DNA of 64,000 nt from Pseudomonas sp. P8_229 (GTDB taxonomy: Bacteria > Pseudomonadota > Gammaproteobacteria > Pseudomonadales > Pseudomonadaceae): contig NZ_CP125378.1 in assembly GCF_034008635.1 (NCBI RefSeq), positions 5,270,501 through 5,334,500 on the forward strand, in the 5' to 3' direction. The translations under genes and the position numbers were made by a program. Position 1 is the stretch's first letter. Every line of letters begins with the position of its first letter. This document shows positions 25,619 through 36,200 of this stretch, piece by piece. The notes under the pieces are model-generated. The model saw only the letters and a program-made list of their open reading frames with translations, ran no database searches and was not told the DNA's origin.

Positions 25619-25634
25619 TTGACGTTTACGTCAA
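25619..25634. promoter_or_regulatory. LiuR-type operator upstream of liuR
   Basis: TTGACGTTTACGTCAA is a near-perfect palindrome with the same ACGT-TW-ACGT plan as the two boxes before liuA. On the minus strand TTGACG may be -35 and TAGCTT -10 with a long spacer, the arrangement MerR regulators use. Confidence 0.75.
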
Positions 25635-25667
25635 GCAGGATGATCTGTGGTGTATTTGATGGCCCCT

Positions 25668-25759
25668 TCGCGAGCAGGCTCGCTCCCACTTCCGACCGCG
25701 CTTCTCCAGATAAAATGCAATCCACTGTGGGAGCGAGCCTGCTCGCGAAAAACGATAAC
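25668..25759. repeat. REP inverted pair (GGGAGCGAGCCTGCTCGCGAA type)
   Basis: Left arm TTCGCGAGCAGGCTCGCTCC from 25668, right arm GTGGGAGCGAGCCTGCTCGC from 25736. Located between the liuR operator and the LysR gene stop. Same type at 36994. Confidence 0.88.
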
Positions 25760-25772
25760 GCGGTAAAAAGCC

Positions 25773-26702
25773 CTACACCTTGTCGAGCTTCTTCTCCTGC
25801 GCCGCCACCTGCTGGCACAACTCGATGATCTGCTCGCGCATCCAGCGGTTGGCCGGGTCCTGATCGGTGCTTTCATGCCAGTAAAGGTGGGTCTCCAAGG
25901 GCGGCACGTCGTTGACCGGCAGGTTGAACGCATGCAAGTCGTTACGCCGGGCAAAGCGCTCGGGCACCGTCATCACCATGTCGGTCTGTTGCATGACCTG
26001 GGACGCCATCAGGTAATGCTGCGAACGCAGGGCGATCTTGCGTTGAATGCCCATTTTGCCGAGTGCCAGATCGACATAACCCAGACCGCTGCGGCGGCTG
26101 GAGATATGGATATGCGTCAGCGACAAATAATCATCCAGCGAGAGTTTTTCCTTGCCCGCCAGCGGATGGCCCTTGCGCATCGCGCAGACGTAACGGTCTT
26201 CCATCAGCTTGACGTGGCGCACCTGCGGGTCGGTGTTGAGCGGCGCATCGACGGCGAAGTCCAGCCGTCCGGCGGCCAGTTCCTTGGTGGTTTCGCGACG
26301 TTTGGACAGGAAGCTTTCGATGATCACCGTCGGCGCCAGACGGCGCAGACGCTGGAACAGCGGCGGCAGAATCACCGCTTCAGTGAGGTCGGTCATGCTG
26401 ATGCGGTAAGTCTTGACCGCTTGGGCCGGGTTGAAGATCCGGCTCTCCTGCACCGACACCCGCAGCAATGACAGCGCGTTGCGCACCGGACCGATGATGT
26501 TCTGCGCCATCGGCGTCGGCACCATGCCCTGGGCGGTGCGCACGAACAGCGGATCGTTGAAGGTCTCGCGCAGCCGCGCCAACGCGTTGGACACCGCCGG
26601 CTGGGTAATGCCGACAATCTGCCCGGCGCGGGTCAGGTTGGCTTCGGTGTAGATCGCGTCGAAGACGATGAAAAGGTTGAGGTCGACCTTACTCAGATTC
26701 AT
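25773..26702 (-). CDS. LysR-family transcriptional regulator
   Basis: 309 residues: LysR winged HTH (DLNLFIVFDAIYTEANLTRAGQIVGITQPAVSNALARLRE, residues about 7-46) and a periplasmic-binding-like effector domain (90-300). Divergent from the acyl-CoA dehydrogenase gene with a 157-base gap that contains AT-rich near-symmetry (ATATATCGGTGATGAATG region, about 26744-26766), so it probably regulates that gene. Effector unknown. Confidence 0.88.
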   Translation of the reverse strand: MNLSKVDLNLFIVFDAIYTEANLTRAGQIVGITQPAVSNALARLRETFNDPLFVRTAQGMVPTPMAQNIIGPVRNALSLLRVSVQESRIFNPAQAVKTYRISMTDLTEAVILPPLFQRLRRLAPTVIIESFLSKRRETTKELAAGRLDFAVDAPLNTDPQVRHVKLMEDRYVCAMRKGHPLAGKEKLSLDDYLSLTHIHISSRRSGLGYVDLALGKMGIQRKIALRSQHYLMASQVMQQTDMVMTVPERFARRNDLHAFNLPVNDVPPLETHLYWHESTDQDPANRWMREQIIELCQQVAAQEKKLDKV

Positions 26703-26859
26703 AACGCGGCTTCTCTTGTTCTATGGGCTGACAATCAGCGGATCATATATCGGTGATGAATGTTTATACACGCCGAGAATAGGCTAGGTAAATTATCAGC
26801 GCTGTTCTAGCATCGATTGCATGATCTGAACAACCTCTGCCGAAAGAAGGTAATTGCTC

Positions 26860-28089
26860 ATGGATTTCGCTTATTCGCCCAAGGTGCAAGAACTGCGTGA
26901 GCGCGTGACCGCGTTCATGGACGCTTACGTTTATCCGGCCGAAGCCGTGTTCGAACGCCAGGTTGCCGAAGGCGATCGCTGGCAGCCGACCGCGATCATG
27001 GAAGAGCTCAAGGCCAAGGCCAAAGCCGAAGGCCTGTGGAACCTGTTCCTGCCGGAATCGGAGCTCGGCGCGGGCCTGACCAACCTCGAATATGCGCCGT
27101 TGGCGGAAATCATGGGCCGCTCGTTGCTCGGGCCGGAGCCGTTCAACTGCTCGGCGCCGGACACCGGCAATATGGAAGTGCTGGTGCGCTACGCCAATGA
27201 AGAACAGAAACAGCGCTGGCTCGAACCGCTGCTGCGCGGCGAGATCCGCTCGGCGTTCGCCATGACCGAGCCGGACGTGGCCTCGTCCGACGCCACCAAC
27301 ATGGCCGCCCGCGCCGTGCGTGATGGCGACGAGTGGGTGATCAACGGCAAGAAGTGGTGGACCTCCGGCGCCTGCGATCCACGCTGCAAGATCCTGATCT
27401 TCATGGGCCTGAGCAATCCCGATGCACCGCGCCACGCGCAACACTCGATGATCCTCGTGCCGGTCGACACCCCCGGGGTGAAAATCGTCCGTCCGTTGCC
27501 AGTGTTTGGGTACGACGATGCACCGCACGGTCATGCCGAAGTGCTGTTCGACAACGTGCGTGTGCCATACGAAAACGTATTGCTGGGTGAAGGACGCGGC
27601 TTCGAAATTGCTCAGGGTCGCCTTGGCCCGGGGCGGATTCACCATTGCATGCGTTCGGTCGGCATGGCTGAGCGCGCTCTGGAGTTGATGTGCAAACGTT
27701 CGGTGAGCCGCACCGCATTCGGCAAGCCGCTGGCGCGTCTGGGTGGCAACGTCGACAAGATCGCCGACTCGCGGATGGAAATCGACATGGCCCGCCTGCT
27801 GACCCTGAAAGCGGCGTACATGATGGACACCGTGGGCAACAAAGTGGCAAAAAGCGAGATCGCACAGATCAAGGTCGTCGCGCCGAACGTCGCGCTGCGA
27901 GTGATCGACCGGGCGATCCAGATCCATGGCGGCGCCGGGGTCTCGAACGATTTCCCGCTGGCCTACATGTACGCCATGCAACGCACCCTGCGCCTGGCCG
28001 ACGGCCCGGACGAAGTACACCGCGCGGCGATCGGCAAGTTCGAGATCGGCAAATATGTGCCGAAGGAGCTGCTGCGCAGCGAGCGCTGA
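26860..28089 (+). CDS. Acyl-CoA dehydrogenase (ACAD10/11-like)
   Basis: 409 residues. [19 protein letters not shown] region (about 128-147), [19 protein letters not shown], and the C-terminal [19 protein letters not shown] with [11 protein letters not shown] (about 345-390) match the ACAD10/11-type group of bacterial dehydrogenases, which are longer than liuA-type enzymes and have a [10 protein letters not shown]-terminal segment. Substrate unknown. ATG at 26860 is preferred to TTG at 26854. Divergent from the LysR gene. Confidence 0.88.
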   Translation: MDFAYSPKVQELRERVTAFMDAYVYPAEAVFERQVAEGDRWQPTAIMEELKAKAKAEGLWNLFLPESELGAGLTNLEYAPLAEIMGRSLLGPEPFNCSAPDTGNMEVLVRYANEEQKQRWLEPLLRGEIRSAFAMTEPDVASSDATNMAARAVRDGDEWVINGKKWWTSGACDPRCKILIFMGLSNPDAPRHAQHSMILVPVDTPGVKIVRPLPVFGYDDAPHGHAEVLFDNVRVPYENVLLGEGRGFEIAQGRLGPGRIHHCMRSVGMAERALELMCKRSVSRTAFGKPLARLGGNVDKIADSRMEIDMARLLTLKAAYMMDTVGNKVAKSEIAQIKVVAPNVALRVIDRAIQIHGGAGVSNDFPLAYMYAMQRTLRLADGPDEVHRAAIGKFEIGKYVPKELLRSER

Positions 28090-28110
28090 TTCAGCACCGC
28101 GTTATCGTTC

Positions 28111-28201
28111 TTCGCGGGCAAGCCCGCTCCCACAGGGATCTCCACTGAACACAAATTTTGTGTACGCCAGAGAAAACTGTGGGAGCGGGCTTGCTCGCGA
28201 A
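28111..28201. repeat. REP inverted pair, imperfect
   Basis: Left arm TTCGCGGGCAAGCCCGCTCC from 28111, right arm TGTGGGAGCGGGCTTGCTCG from 28178. Lies in the convergent gap after the acyl-CoA dehydrogenase. Confidence 0.88.
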
Positions 28202-28234
28202 GGGGCCGGTGCATCCAGCACACCGACATCAGGC

Positions 28235-29569
28235 TCAATACACCCAAACCTCAACCCGCCGATTCTTGATCCGCCCTTCATCCGCGCTATTGGTCGCCAC
28301 CGGCATCAGCGCGCCAAAGCCGCGCACCTCACGCAACACCACGCCGTTCTTCACCAACTCGCGCCGCACCGCCATGGCCCGCAACTTGGACAGCAGGTCA
28401 GCCCGCGCCGGGTCGTCTTTCTCGTCACCAAAACCCACCAGTGTCACCGCGCGTTCGGTCTTGTCGTGGCGCTTTATATAGTCGAACACCCGCGCCAGAT
28501 CCTGACGCGCCTTGTTGTCGAGGCTCGCGCTGCCTTCTTCGAAACGGAAGTTGACGGTCAGACGCTGGGCGTGACGGCTGAGGGATTGGTAACCCTCGGG
28601 CATCAGCGCATTTGGGGTGACGGTCATCGCGTGCACGGTCTGGCTGATGAAACCGTTGGCCGCGACAATCTTCTGGCCCTGTGGACTTTGCGCAAATGCC
28701 ACCAGCGCTTTCGCCCAAGGATTCTGGCTGTCAGGCGGCAGATAAAAGAACAGGCGGCGGGACAGCGGATAGTCTTCCGTCGCTATCAGACTGTTGAGCG
28801 GCAGCATCGATTGCGACGCGCCGTCAGCGATGGCCACGGCTTTGGCCTGGCGTACATACGGCAGGCCGATGAAGCCGATGCCCTGCTGATCGCTGCTCAC
28901 GGCATCGGACAATTGCTCACTGGATTCGAAGCGTTTCGCCGTGGCACTCAGACTTTTCCCGCGACGACTCAGTACCAGTTCCTTGAACGTGTCGTAGGTG
29001 CCGGACTGATCATCCCGCGCATAGAGATGAATCGCACCGCCGCGACCGCCGAGGTCCTCCCAGGTTTTCACCTCACCGGCGAAGATCCGCGCCAGTTGCT
29101 CGGTGTCCAGTTGCTTCAGCGGATTTTCGGGATGCAGGATGATCGCCAGGCCATCGATGGCGATGACTTGCTCGGCCTCAGGGTTCTTCATGTCGCCGAG
29201 CGCTTGCAGGCTGAGGAGTTCGCTGTCCTTGATCGGGCGGGAGGAGGCGGCCAGGTCGGCAGTGGCGCTTTTCAGCGCGGTGAAACCGGTGCTGGAACCG
29301 TGGGCGGCGACTTCAATCACGACCCGTTTGCCTTGTGCGTTCTGGCCAACAATGTGTTGTTCGTTGGCGGTGTCGGGGTTTTCGCGGTGGATCTTCAACA
29401 GGCCCTGTTCCTGCAAAAAACCTTCGACCAGCGCGGGGCCGAGATCGGCGCCAATGGTGTTGGAACCCTGAATGCGCAGTGCCGGGCCGTTTTCCGGGAT
29501 GGGCAGGGTGGCGGCAGACACCGACAGCCATGCACTCAACACAAAGACGAACAGAACACGCAGGGTCAT
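28235..29569 (-). CDS. Phosphate-binding-like periplasmic protein fused to OmpA domain
   Basis: 444 residues: signal peptide (cleavage near SVSA, residue 19), PstS-like periplasmic-binding domain (RIQGSNTIGADLGPALVEGFL near 31, SSRPIKDSEL, ARDDQSGTYDTFKELVL near 190), and a C-terminal OmpA-like peptidoglycan-binding domain (NFRFEEGSASLDNKARQDL, LVGFGDEKDD, LRAMAVRRELVKNGV, GRIKNRRVEVWVY). The fusion could bind phosphate or another oxyanion while tethered to the cell wall. No pst transport genes are nearby. Monocistronic. Domain calls are firm; role is not. Confidence 0.84.
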   Translation of the reverse strand: MTLRVLFVFVLSAWLSVSAATLPIPENGPALRIQGSNTIGADLGPALVEGFLQEQGLLKIHRENPDTANEQHIVGQNAQGKRVVIEVAAHGSSTGFTALKSATADLAASSRPIKDSELLSLQALGDMKNPEAEQVIAIDGLAIILHPENPLKQLDTEQLARIFAGEVKTWEDLGGRGGAIHLYARDDQSGTYDTFKELVLSRRGKSLSATAKRFESSEQLSDAVSSDQQGIGFIGLPYVRQAKAVAIADGASQSMLPLNSLIATEDYPLSRRLFFYLPPDSQNPWAKALVAFAQSPQGQKIVAANGFISQTVHAMTVTPNALMPEGYQSLSRHAQRLTVNFRFEEGSASLDNKARQDLARVFDYIKRHDKTERAVTLVGFGDEKDDPARADLLSKLRAMAVRRELVKNGVVLREVRGFGALMPVATNSADEGRIKNRRVEVWVY

Positions 29570-29646
29570 GCCGGCACCGAATCAAGCCAAGGGGATTGCC
29601 GGGGAGATTAAGTCAGGCGCATGACCAAAACATGACAAGGATCCAA

Positions 29647-29706
29647 TTGCAGGCCTTCGCCTGTGGTGAGGGGATAAATCCCCTCACCACAGGCGAAGGC
29701 CTGCAA
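29647..29706. repeat. 60-base palindrome of the GAGGGGATAAATCCCCTC family
   Basis: The 29-base arms 29647-29675 and 29678-29706 are perfect reverse complements around a two-base centre. It sits in the 159-base gap between exonuclease III (stop at 29729) and the PstS-OmpA gene start. A long perfect palindrome such as this would form a cruciform or a very stable RNA hairpin. Confidence 0.9.
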
Positions 29707-29728
29707 GGGAAATGTGTTGAGTTCGGGA

Positions 29729-30541
29729 TCAGGCCAGCTCAAGCCAGATCGGCGCATGGTCGGAAGGTTTCTCCATCCCGCGCAGTTCATAGTCCACACC
29801 GGCATCTTTCACCCGCGGTAACAGGCCGTGGGAGGCGAGGATCACGTCGATCCGCAGCCCACGTTTCGGCTCATCCTCAAACCCACGGCTGCGGTAGTCG
29901 AACCAGCTGAACATGTCGGTCACGTCCGGGTTCAGGTGACGATAGCTATCCGTCAGGCCCCAGTTTTTCAGGCGGGCCATCCACTCGCGTTCTTCTGGCA
30001 GGAAGCTGCATTTGCCGGTTTTCAGCCAGCGCTTCATGTTGTCCGGGCCGATGCCGATGTCGCAGTCTTCCGGGGAAATGTTCACGTCGCCCATCACCAC
30101 CAGCGGCTGTTCGTTGTGGAACTGGCTTTCCAGCAAGGTTTGCAGGTCACTGTAAAAGCGTTGCTTGGCCGGGAACTTGGTCGGGTGGTCGCGGCTTTCG
30201 CCCTGTGGGAAGTAGCCGTTCATGATCGTCACCGGTACACCATTGGCGTCGGCGAAGGTGCCCCAGATGAAGCGGCGCTGGGCGTCTTCTTCATCAGTGG
30301 CGAAGCCTTTGTGAATGGCAATCGGCTCGTTGCGCGAGAGCAGGGCAACGCCGTAATGGCCTTTCTGGCCGTGGAAATAAACGTGATAGCCCAGCGCGCG
30401 CACTTCTTCCAGCGGGAACTGGTCGTCGTGGACCTTGGTTTCCTGCAGGCCGATCACGTCTGGCTGATGCTTTTCGATCAGCGCTGCCAACTGATGCGGA
30501 CGGGCGCGCAGTCCGTTGATGTTGAAGGAAACGATCTTCAT
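29729..30541 (-). CDS. xthA: Exodeoxyribonuclease III
   Basis: 270 residues starting [12 protein letters not shown] at 30541; earlier in-frame starts cover intergenic repeat. EEP nuclease motifs: [10 protein letters not shown] (catalytic Glu), [24 protein letters not shown] (Asp/Asn), [10 protein letters not shown] and the terminal [10 protein letters not shown] (Asp-His). It is an AP endonuclease and 3'-5' exonuclease of base-excision repair. Single gene between repeats. Confidence 0.93.
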   Translation of the reverse strand: MKIVSFNINGLRARPHQLAALIEKHQPDVIGLQETKVHDDQFPLEEVRALGYHVYFHGQKGHYGVALLSRNEPIAIHKGFATDEEDAQRRFIWGTFADANGVPVTIMNGYFPQGESRDHPTKFPAKQRFYSDLQTLLESQFHNEQPLVVMGDVNISPEDCDIGIGPDNMKRWLKTGKCSFLPEEREWMARLKNWGLTDSYRHLNPDVTDMFSWFDYRSRGFEDEPKRGLRIDVILASHGLLPRVKDAGVDYELRGMEKPSDHAPIWLELA

Positions 30542-30653
30542 GGTCGGCAGTCCTGGCAAAAGGGCGATGCTAGCTGACATGGGGGAGATGGGCCAGTGTG
30601 GGGTGGGAGAAATCATTTTTGGTTGTGGGATTTGTGTTGTCTGCAATGGCGCC

Positions 30654-30718
30654 ATCGCGAGCAGGCTCACTCCTACATTTGGAATGCGTACCCCTGTAGG
30701 AGTGAGCCTGCTCGCGAT
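30654..30718. repeat. REP inverted pair (GTAGGAGTGAGCC type, short spacer)
   Basis: Arms 30654-30677 and 30695-30718 are perfect 24-base reverse complements with only 17 bases between. The 300-base gap between xthA and the GNAT gene otherwise shows no recognised element. Confidence 0.9.
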
Positions 30719-30844
30719 TGACGGCCGCTCGGTCGATGAAGATCCAGCCTTGGTCTATACCTGTGGGGAACCACGCCACCCGCAACAGGTTCGTACCAAC
30801 AAGAGCGCCGCCATCTGAACGCGCCCCGGGGGAGAATCACCGTC

Positions 30845-31495
30845 ATGCCTGAAACCCAGACCGCCATCGCCGACATCCACATGCTCGACCGCGGCTACTC
30901 GCGTGAAGCCCGATCGCTGCTGTATCAGGCCTATCGCCACGAACCGACCTTCGGCTTCCTGTTCGAAGCCGAGCGCCCCGGCTATGAGCAACGCGTGCGG
31001 GCCACGGTGCGCGAACTGGTCAAACAGCATTTTCTGCAGGATCTGCCAGCGATCGGCCTGTTGGTCAACGACCGCCTGATCGGCATTGCCCTGATCGCGC
31101 CGCCGCAGCGGCGCCTGGGCATCACCGAGAGTTGGGCGTGGCGCCTGCGCATGGTGCTCAGCACTGGTTTTCGCTGCACCCGGCGTTATCTGGAATATCA
31201 CGATGCGGTGGCCGCGTGTGTGCCCAGCGACTCGGTGCACATGTTGCCGCTGCTGGGGATTCACCCGCAGTTTCAAGGCAAACACTTCGGCGAGCAGTTG
31301 CTGACAGCGGTGCACAATTGGTGCGCAGTCGACGAAACCTCCCAAGGCGTGGTACTCGACACCGGCAACCCGCGTTACCTGGAATTCTATAAACGCCAGG
31401 GTTATGAGGAGATTGGCGAAGTTGCCATCGGCCCGGTGCGCGAACACGTATTTTTCCACGCCAATCCGCAGGTGTTACAAACTGCAACAGCATGA
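30845..31495 (+). CDS. GNAT-family N-acetyltransferase
   Basis: 216 residues. Acetyl-CoA site appears as LLGIHPQFQGKHFGEQLLTAV (about 137-157, the Q/RxxGxG/A loop), followed by LDTGNPRYLEFYKRQGYEEIGE, the usual beta5-alpha4 end of GNAT folds. Substrate unknown. Lies 66 bases before tamA on the same strand and may share its promoter. GGGGGAG ten bases before the ATG. Confidence 0.84.
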   Translation: MPETQTAIADIHMLDRGYSREARSLLYQAYRHEPTFGFLFEAERPGYEQRVRATVRELVKQHFLQDLPAIGLLVNDRLIGIALIAPPQRRLGITESWAWRLRMVLSTGFRCTRRYLEYHDAVAACVPSDSVHMLPLLGIHPQFQGKHFGEQLLTAVHNWCAVDETSQGVVLDTGNPRYLEFYKRQGYEEIGEVAIGPVREHVFFHANPQVLQTATA

Positions 31496-31561
31496 CAATC
31501 GAACTTCTTGGGAAATTTCCTGTTCTATCACGCTCCCAAGCCCGTGATAGCATCCGCCCCT

Positions 31562-33289
31562 ATGAAGTTTCCAGGAAGATTTACCAGTGGCGTGCTCATG
31601 CTGTTAACCAGCTGTGCGGCGCTGGCGCAAAGTGAATTGGACGTGCGGATCAAACCGTCCAACGATGAACTGAAAGCCAATATAGAAGGCTATATCGGTA
31701 GCCTCGGCGATCGTGACGAACAAGCCTTGCTGCGCTTCAGTCGCGGGGCCGAAGAGCAGGCGCGCAAAGCCGCGCAGGCCCTGGGCTATTACCAGCCGCA
31801 GATCGACAGTGACGTGAAGGGCGGTGAAAAACCGCGCCTGGTGCTGAACATCGATCCCGGCGAACCGATTCGCCTGCGCAACGTCACCCTCCGGGTCGAC
31901 GGGCCTGCCGCCTCCCTCAAATCCTTTCGTGTGCCGAGCAGCGACACGCTCAAGTCCGGTGCCGTCCTCAACCATGGGCGTTATGAAGACGCCAAACGCC
32001 TGATCCAGAACCAGGCCTCGCGCTTCGGCTTTTTCAGCGGCCATTTCACCAGCCAGAAACTCATGGTCGATCCTCGCGCCGGGGTGGCCGACGTCGAACT
32101 GATCTACGAAAGCGGCCCGCGTTATGCGTTGGGCAACGTCAGTTTCGAGGGCGATACGCCGTTCGACGAAGACCTGCTGCAGCGCATGGTGCCGTTCAAG
32201 GCGGGCGATCCGTACGACTCCGAGCTGATCGCCGAACTCAACCGCGACCTGCAATCGAGCGGCTATTTCGAAGGCGTGCGGGTCGATGCGGCGCCGACGG
32301 CGGCGAAGAACGACGTGATCCCGGTGGACGTCAAACTCGACACGCGCAAGCCGCGCACCATGGGCCTGGGCCTCGGTTATTCGACCGACGTCGGCCCACG
32401 GATCAAGGCCAACTGGACCCGCCACTGGGTCAACCCGCAGGGCGACAGCTATGGCTGGGAGGCCGAACTGTCGGCGCCACGGCAGAACGTCGGGCTGTTC
32501 TATGACATCCCGCTCGACCCGCCGCTGACCGACAAACTGCGCTGGGCCGGTGGTTATCAATACGAAGACATCGACGGCTCCGACACCCTCAGCAAGCTGC
32601 TGACCTTCGGCCCGGAATGGCACAGCAAATTGCCCAGCGGCTGGCAGCGGGTCATCTCGCTGAAATGGCAGCGTGAGGAATATCAGCTCGGCGACGACTC
32701 GGGCCTCAGTACCTTGTTGATGCCAGGCATCAGCTATTCGTACCTGAAGAGCGACAACCGCATCGACCCGCACAACGGCTATCGCCTGACCTTTGAAAGC
32801 AAAGTGGCGAAAGAAGGCCTCGGCTCGGACAACAACTTGCTCTATGGCACCGCGTTGATCAAAGGCCTGACCACCGTATTCGACAACCACCGCTTCCTTG
32901 GTCGGGTGCAGGTCGGCGGCAGCGCCACCAACGGCTACAACTCGGTACCGCCATCGCTGCGCTTCTTCGCCGGTGGTGATCAGAGCGTGCGCGGTTACGA
33001 CTACCAGAGCCTGTCTCCGGAAAACTCCAAGGGCGACCGCATCGGTGGGCGTTACATGGTGGCCGGCAGCGTCGAGTATCAATATTCGATCGCCGAGAAA
33101 TGGCGGGTCGCGACCTTCGTCGACCAGGGCAACTCTTTCAACAAACTCGAACTGCCGAACCTCAAGACCGGGGTCGGTATCGGTGTGCGCTGGGTCTCGC
33201 CGGTGGGGCCGATCCGCCTCGACCTGGCCCACGCGCTGGACGACGATGGCGGCATCCGGCTGCACTTTTCCATGGGGCCTGAGCTGTGA
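31562..33289 (+). CDS. tamA: Translocation and assembly module outer-membrane protein TamA
   Basis: 575 residues from the ATG at 31562: signal peptide ending CAALAQ (about residue 22), three POTRA domains (about 25-260, including ARFGFFSGHF-like and YALGNVSFEGDTPFDEDLLQ segments) and a C-terminal Omp85 barrel with the RFFAGGDQSVRGYDYQSLSP motif (VRGY/F of loop 6) and final LHFSMGPEL strand. With TamB it helps insert certain outer-membrane proteins and move lipids. It overlaps tamB by four bases. Confidence 0.93.
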   Translation: MKFPGRFTSGVLMLLTSCAALAQSELDVRIKPSNDELKANIEGYIGSLGDRDEQALLRFSRGAEEQARKAAQALGYYQPQIDSDVKGGEKPRLVLNIDPGEPIRLRNVTLRVDGPAASLKSFRVPSSDTLKSGAVLNHGRYEDAKRLIQNQASRFGFFSGHFTSQKLMVDPRAGVADVELIYESGPRYALGNVSFEGDTPFDEDLLQRMVPFKAGDPYDSELIAELNRDLQSSGYFEGVRVDAAPTAAKNDVIPVDVKLDTRKPRTMGLGLGYSTDVGPRIKANWTRHWVNPQGDSYGWEAELSAPRQNVGLFYDIPLDPPLTDKLRWAGGYQYEDIDGSDTLSKLLTFGPEWHSKLPSGWQRVISLKWQREEYQLGDDSGLSTLLMPGISYSYLKSDNRIDPHNGYRLTFESKVAKEGLGSDNNLLYGTALIKGLTTVFDNHRFLGRVQVGGSATNGYNSVPPSLRFFAGGDQSVRGYDYQSLSPENSKGDRIGGRYMVAGSVEYQYSIAEKWRVATFVDQGNSFNKLELPNLKTGVGIGVRWVSPVGPIRLDLAHALDDDGGIRLHFSMGPEL

Positions 33290-36200
33290 AGCGTGGTTTG
33301 AAAATAGCGGCACTGACGCTGCTGGCGTTGCTGTTGTTGATTGTATTGAGCATCAGCGCGGTACTCGGAACGCAGGCGGGCAGTCGTTGGGCGCTGGGCC
33401 TCGTGCCCGGCCTGACGGTCGAAAATTTCCAGGGTCGCCTCGGCGGACAATGGAGCGCCGATCATCTTTTGTGGCAGCAGGACAGCAGTCGGGTCGAGCT
33501 GAACAAGCCGATCTTCGCCTGGTCGCCGCTGTGCCTGACCCGCATGACCCTGTGCATCGAACAGCTCAAGGCAGATCAGGTCATCCTGCAATTCCCACCG
33601 AGTGCAGACACCACTGAAAGTGGTCCGGTCAAACTGCCGGACTTGCAACTGCCGGTGGCGATCGAGCTGGGCGACGTGCAGGTTGGCAGTCTGCTGTTCA
33701 ACGGCAGCGAGCAGCTCAAGGGCCTGCAGCTGGCGGCGCACTGGACTGCCCAGGGCCTGCAGATCGACAGCGTCAAACTGCAACGCGACGATTTGAGCCT
33801 GAACCTCTCCGGCCTGCTGCAACCGACCGGCAACTGGCCGCTGAACATTGCCGGCGACCTGACCCTGCCGTCGCCGGGCACCGGCCCCTGGACGCTGGCG
33901 CTGAAGGTTGACGGCGATCTGCTGAAAACCCTCAACCTGCATGCCGACAGCCACGGTTACCTCGACGGCCAGTTGAGCGGCGAGCTGCAACCGCTGGCGC
34001 AAAACCTCCCGGCCAAGGTGCGCATCACCTCGGACGCGTTCAAACCGAGCGCCGATCTGCCGGACACTCTGCAGCTCAATCAATTGGTGCTGACCGGCGA
34101 AGGCGATCTGAAAAACGGTTATCAGTTAAACGGCAACGCCACGCTGCCGGCCGATAAAGGCCCGGTGGCGCTGCTGCTCAACGGCAAGGTTGACGCCAGC
34201 GGTGCGCAGATCGCCGGCCTCGACCTGACGGCGAACGACAAGCAAAGTCTCAAGCTCACCGGCAGTGTCGACTGGAGCAAAGGCCTTACCGCGCAAGCCA
34301 ACATCAACTGGCAGGATTTCCCGTGGCATCGGCTCTATAACGAAATCGACGAGCCGCAAGTCGCGTTGCGTACCTTCACCGGCGAAGTCTCCTACACCGA
34401 CGGTCAGTACATCGGTAACTTCGCCGCCGCACTGGACGGTCCTGCGGGGGCGTTCAGCCTGAGCAGCCCGTTCAGCGGCAGCCTGAAACAGATCGCCTTG
34501 CCGCAACTGAAGATGGAAGCCGGGCAGGGCAAGGCCGAAGGTCATGTCAACGTGCAGTTCGCCGACGGTATCGCCTGGGACACCGCGCTGGAGCTGTCGG
34601 CGCTGAACCCGGCGTACTGGGTCGCGGAGTTGCCGGGCACCCTGGCCGGGCCGCTGAAAAGTAAAGGCGAAATGAAGAACGAGCGCCTGAGCCTCACCGC
34701 CGACCTCGACCTCAAAGGCAGACTGCGCGGGCAACCGGCGATCCTCCAGGCCAAGGCTGACGGTGCCGGCGAGCAATGGAACCTCAACGCCCTGCAAATT
34801 CGCCTCGGTGACAACAGCATCAGCGGCAAGGGCAATCTGCAACAGAAACTCACCGGGCAGATCGATATCAAGCTGGCGCGTCTGGCCCAACTCTGGCCGC
34901 AGCTGCGTGGTCAGGTCACCGGCCAGGTCAACGTCGCCGGGACGCTGAAAGCACCGCAAGGCAAACTCGGCCTGCAAGGTTCGCAACTGGCGTTCCAGGA
35001 CAATCGCCTGCAAAGCCTCAACCTCGATGCCAGCCTCGACAGTGCGCAACGGGCGAAGATCGATCTGAAGGGCAGCGGCATTCAGGCCGGTGACACCAAC
35101 CTCGGCGTGTTGACTGCCAGCGCCCAGGGCGACATCAAGAGCCAGAAACTCAACCTCGACCTGCTCGGGCCGAAGCTGAAACTGGCCCTCGGCCTGGACG
35201 GCAATCTGAACCAGGGCAACTGGCGCGGGCGTCTGGCCAGCGGCGATATTCAGGCCGGCGGTCAGGACTGGAAACTGCAGAATCCGGCCAAACTGGAACG
35301 CCTGGCCGACGGCAAGATCAACTTCGGCGCGCATTGCTGGATGTCCGGCAATGCCAGCCTGTGCGGTGAAGACCAGCGGCTGATGCCCGAGCCGAAACTG
35401 CGCTACCACCTCAAGCAATTCCCGATCGAAAGCCTCGCGCAATGGTTGCCCAAAGACTTCGCCTGGCAGGGCAAGCTCAACGCCGACCTGCAACTGGACC
35501 TGCCGGCCAGCGGCCCCAACGGCGTGGTCAGCATCGATGCCAGTGGCGGCACCTTGCGCATGAAGGAAAAGGATCAGTGGCTGGACTTCCCGTACCAGAC
35601 CCTCAAGCTCAGCAGCAAACTCACACCGAAGCGCATCGACACCGACCTCAACTTTGTCGGCGGCAAACTGGGTGAACTGATGGTGCAGGCGCAGCTTAAT
35701 CCACTGCCGAAAAACAAACCGCTGAGTGGCTCGTTCCGTCTCAGCGGTCTGGACCTGTCGGTGGCGCGGCCGTTTGTGCCAATGGTCGAGAAACTCACTG
35801 GGCGCCTGAACGGCAGCGGGACGATTTCCGGCGGCTTGCTGGCGCCGCTGGTCAACGGCACGGTCAAACTCAGCGACGGCGAAGTGTCCGGTGCCGAGCT
35901 GCCGATGGAACTCAAGGACCTGCAACTGCAAGCGGTGATTGCCGGTGAGTCGGTACGTCTGGATGGCGGCTGGAAAAGCGGCAAGACCGGGCAGGGCAGC
36001 CTCAACGGCAATGTCGCCTGGGGTCAGGCGCTGGTGGTCGATCTGGCGCTCAAGGGCACGCAACTGCCGGTGACTGTCGAGCCGTACGCCAAGCTGGAAG
36101 TGGCACCGGATCTGAAGATTTCCATGGCCGATGATGAGCTGAAGATTGCCGGCAAGGTGCAGGTGCCCAGAGGCGAAATCACCGTGCGTGAACTGCCGCC

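Noticed and set aside
29608..29805. 65-codon minus-strand frame over the 60-base palindrome
   Set aside because: Coding capacity comes from the palindrome and the end of xthA; no start signal.
31604..33313. 569-codon open frame opposite tamA
   Set aside because: Same cause as other antisense frames in this GC-rich DNA; the plus-strand Omp85 protein explains the sequence.
34126..36063. 645-codon open frame on the minus strand opposite tamB
   Set aside because: It is a codon-bias shadow: the plus frame has full-length TamB similarity and signal/anchor, while the antisense product shows no domain.
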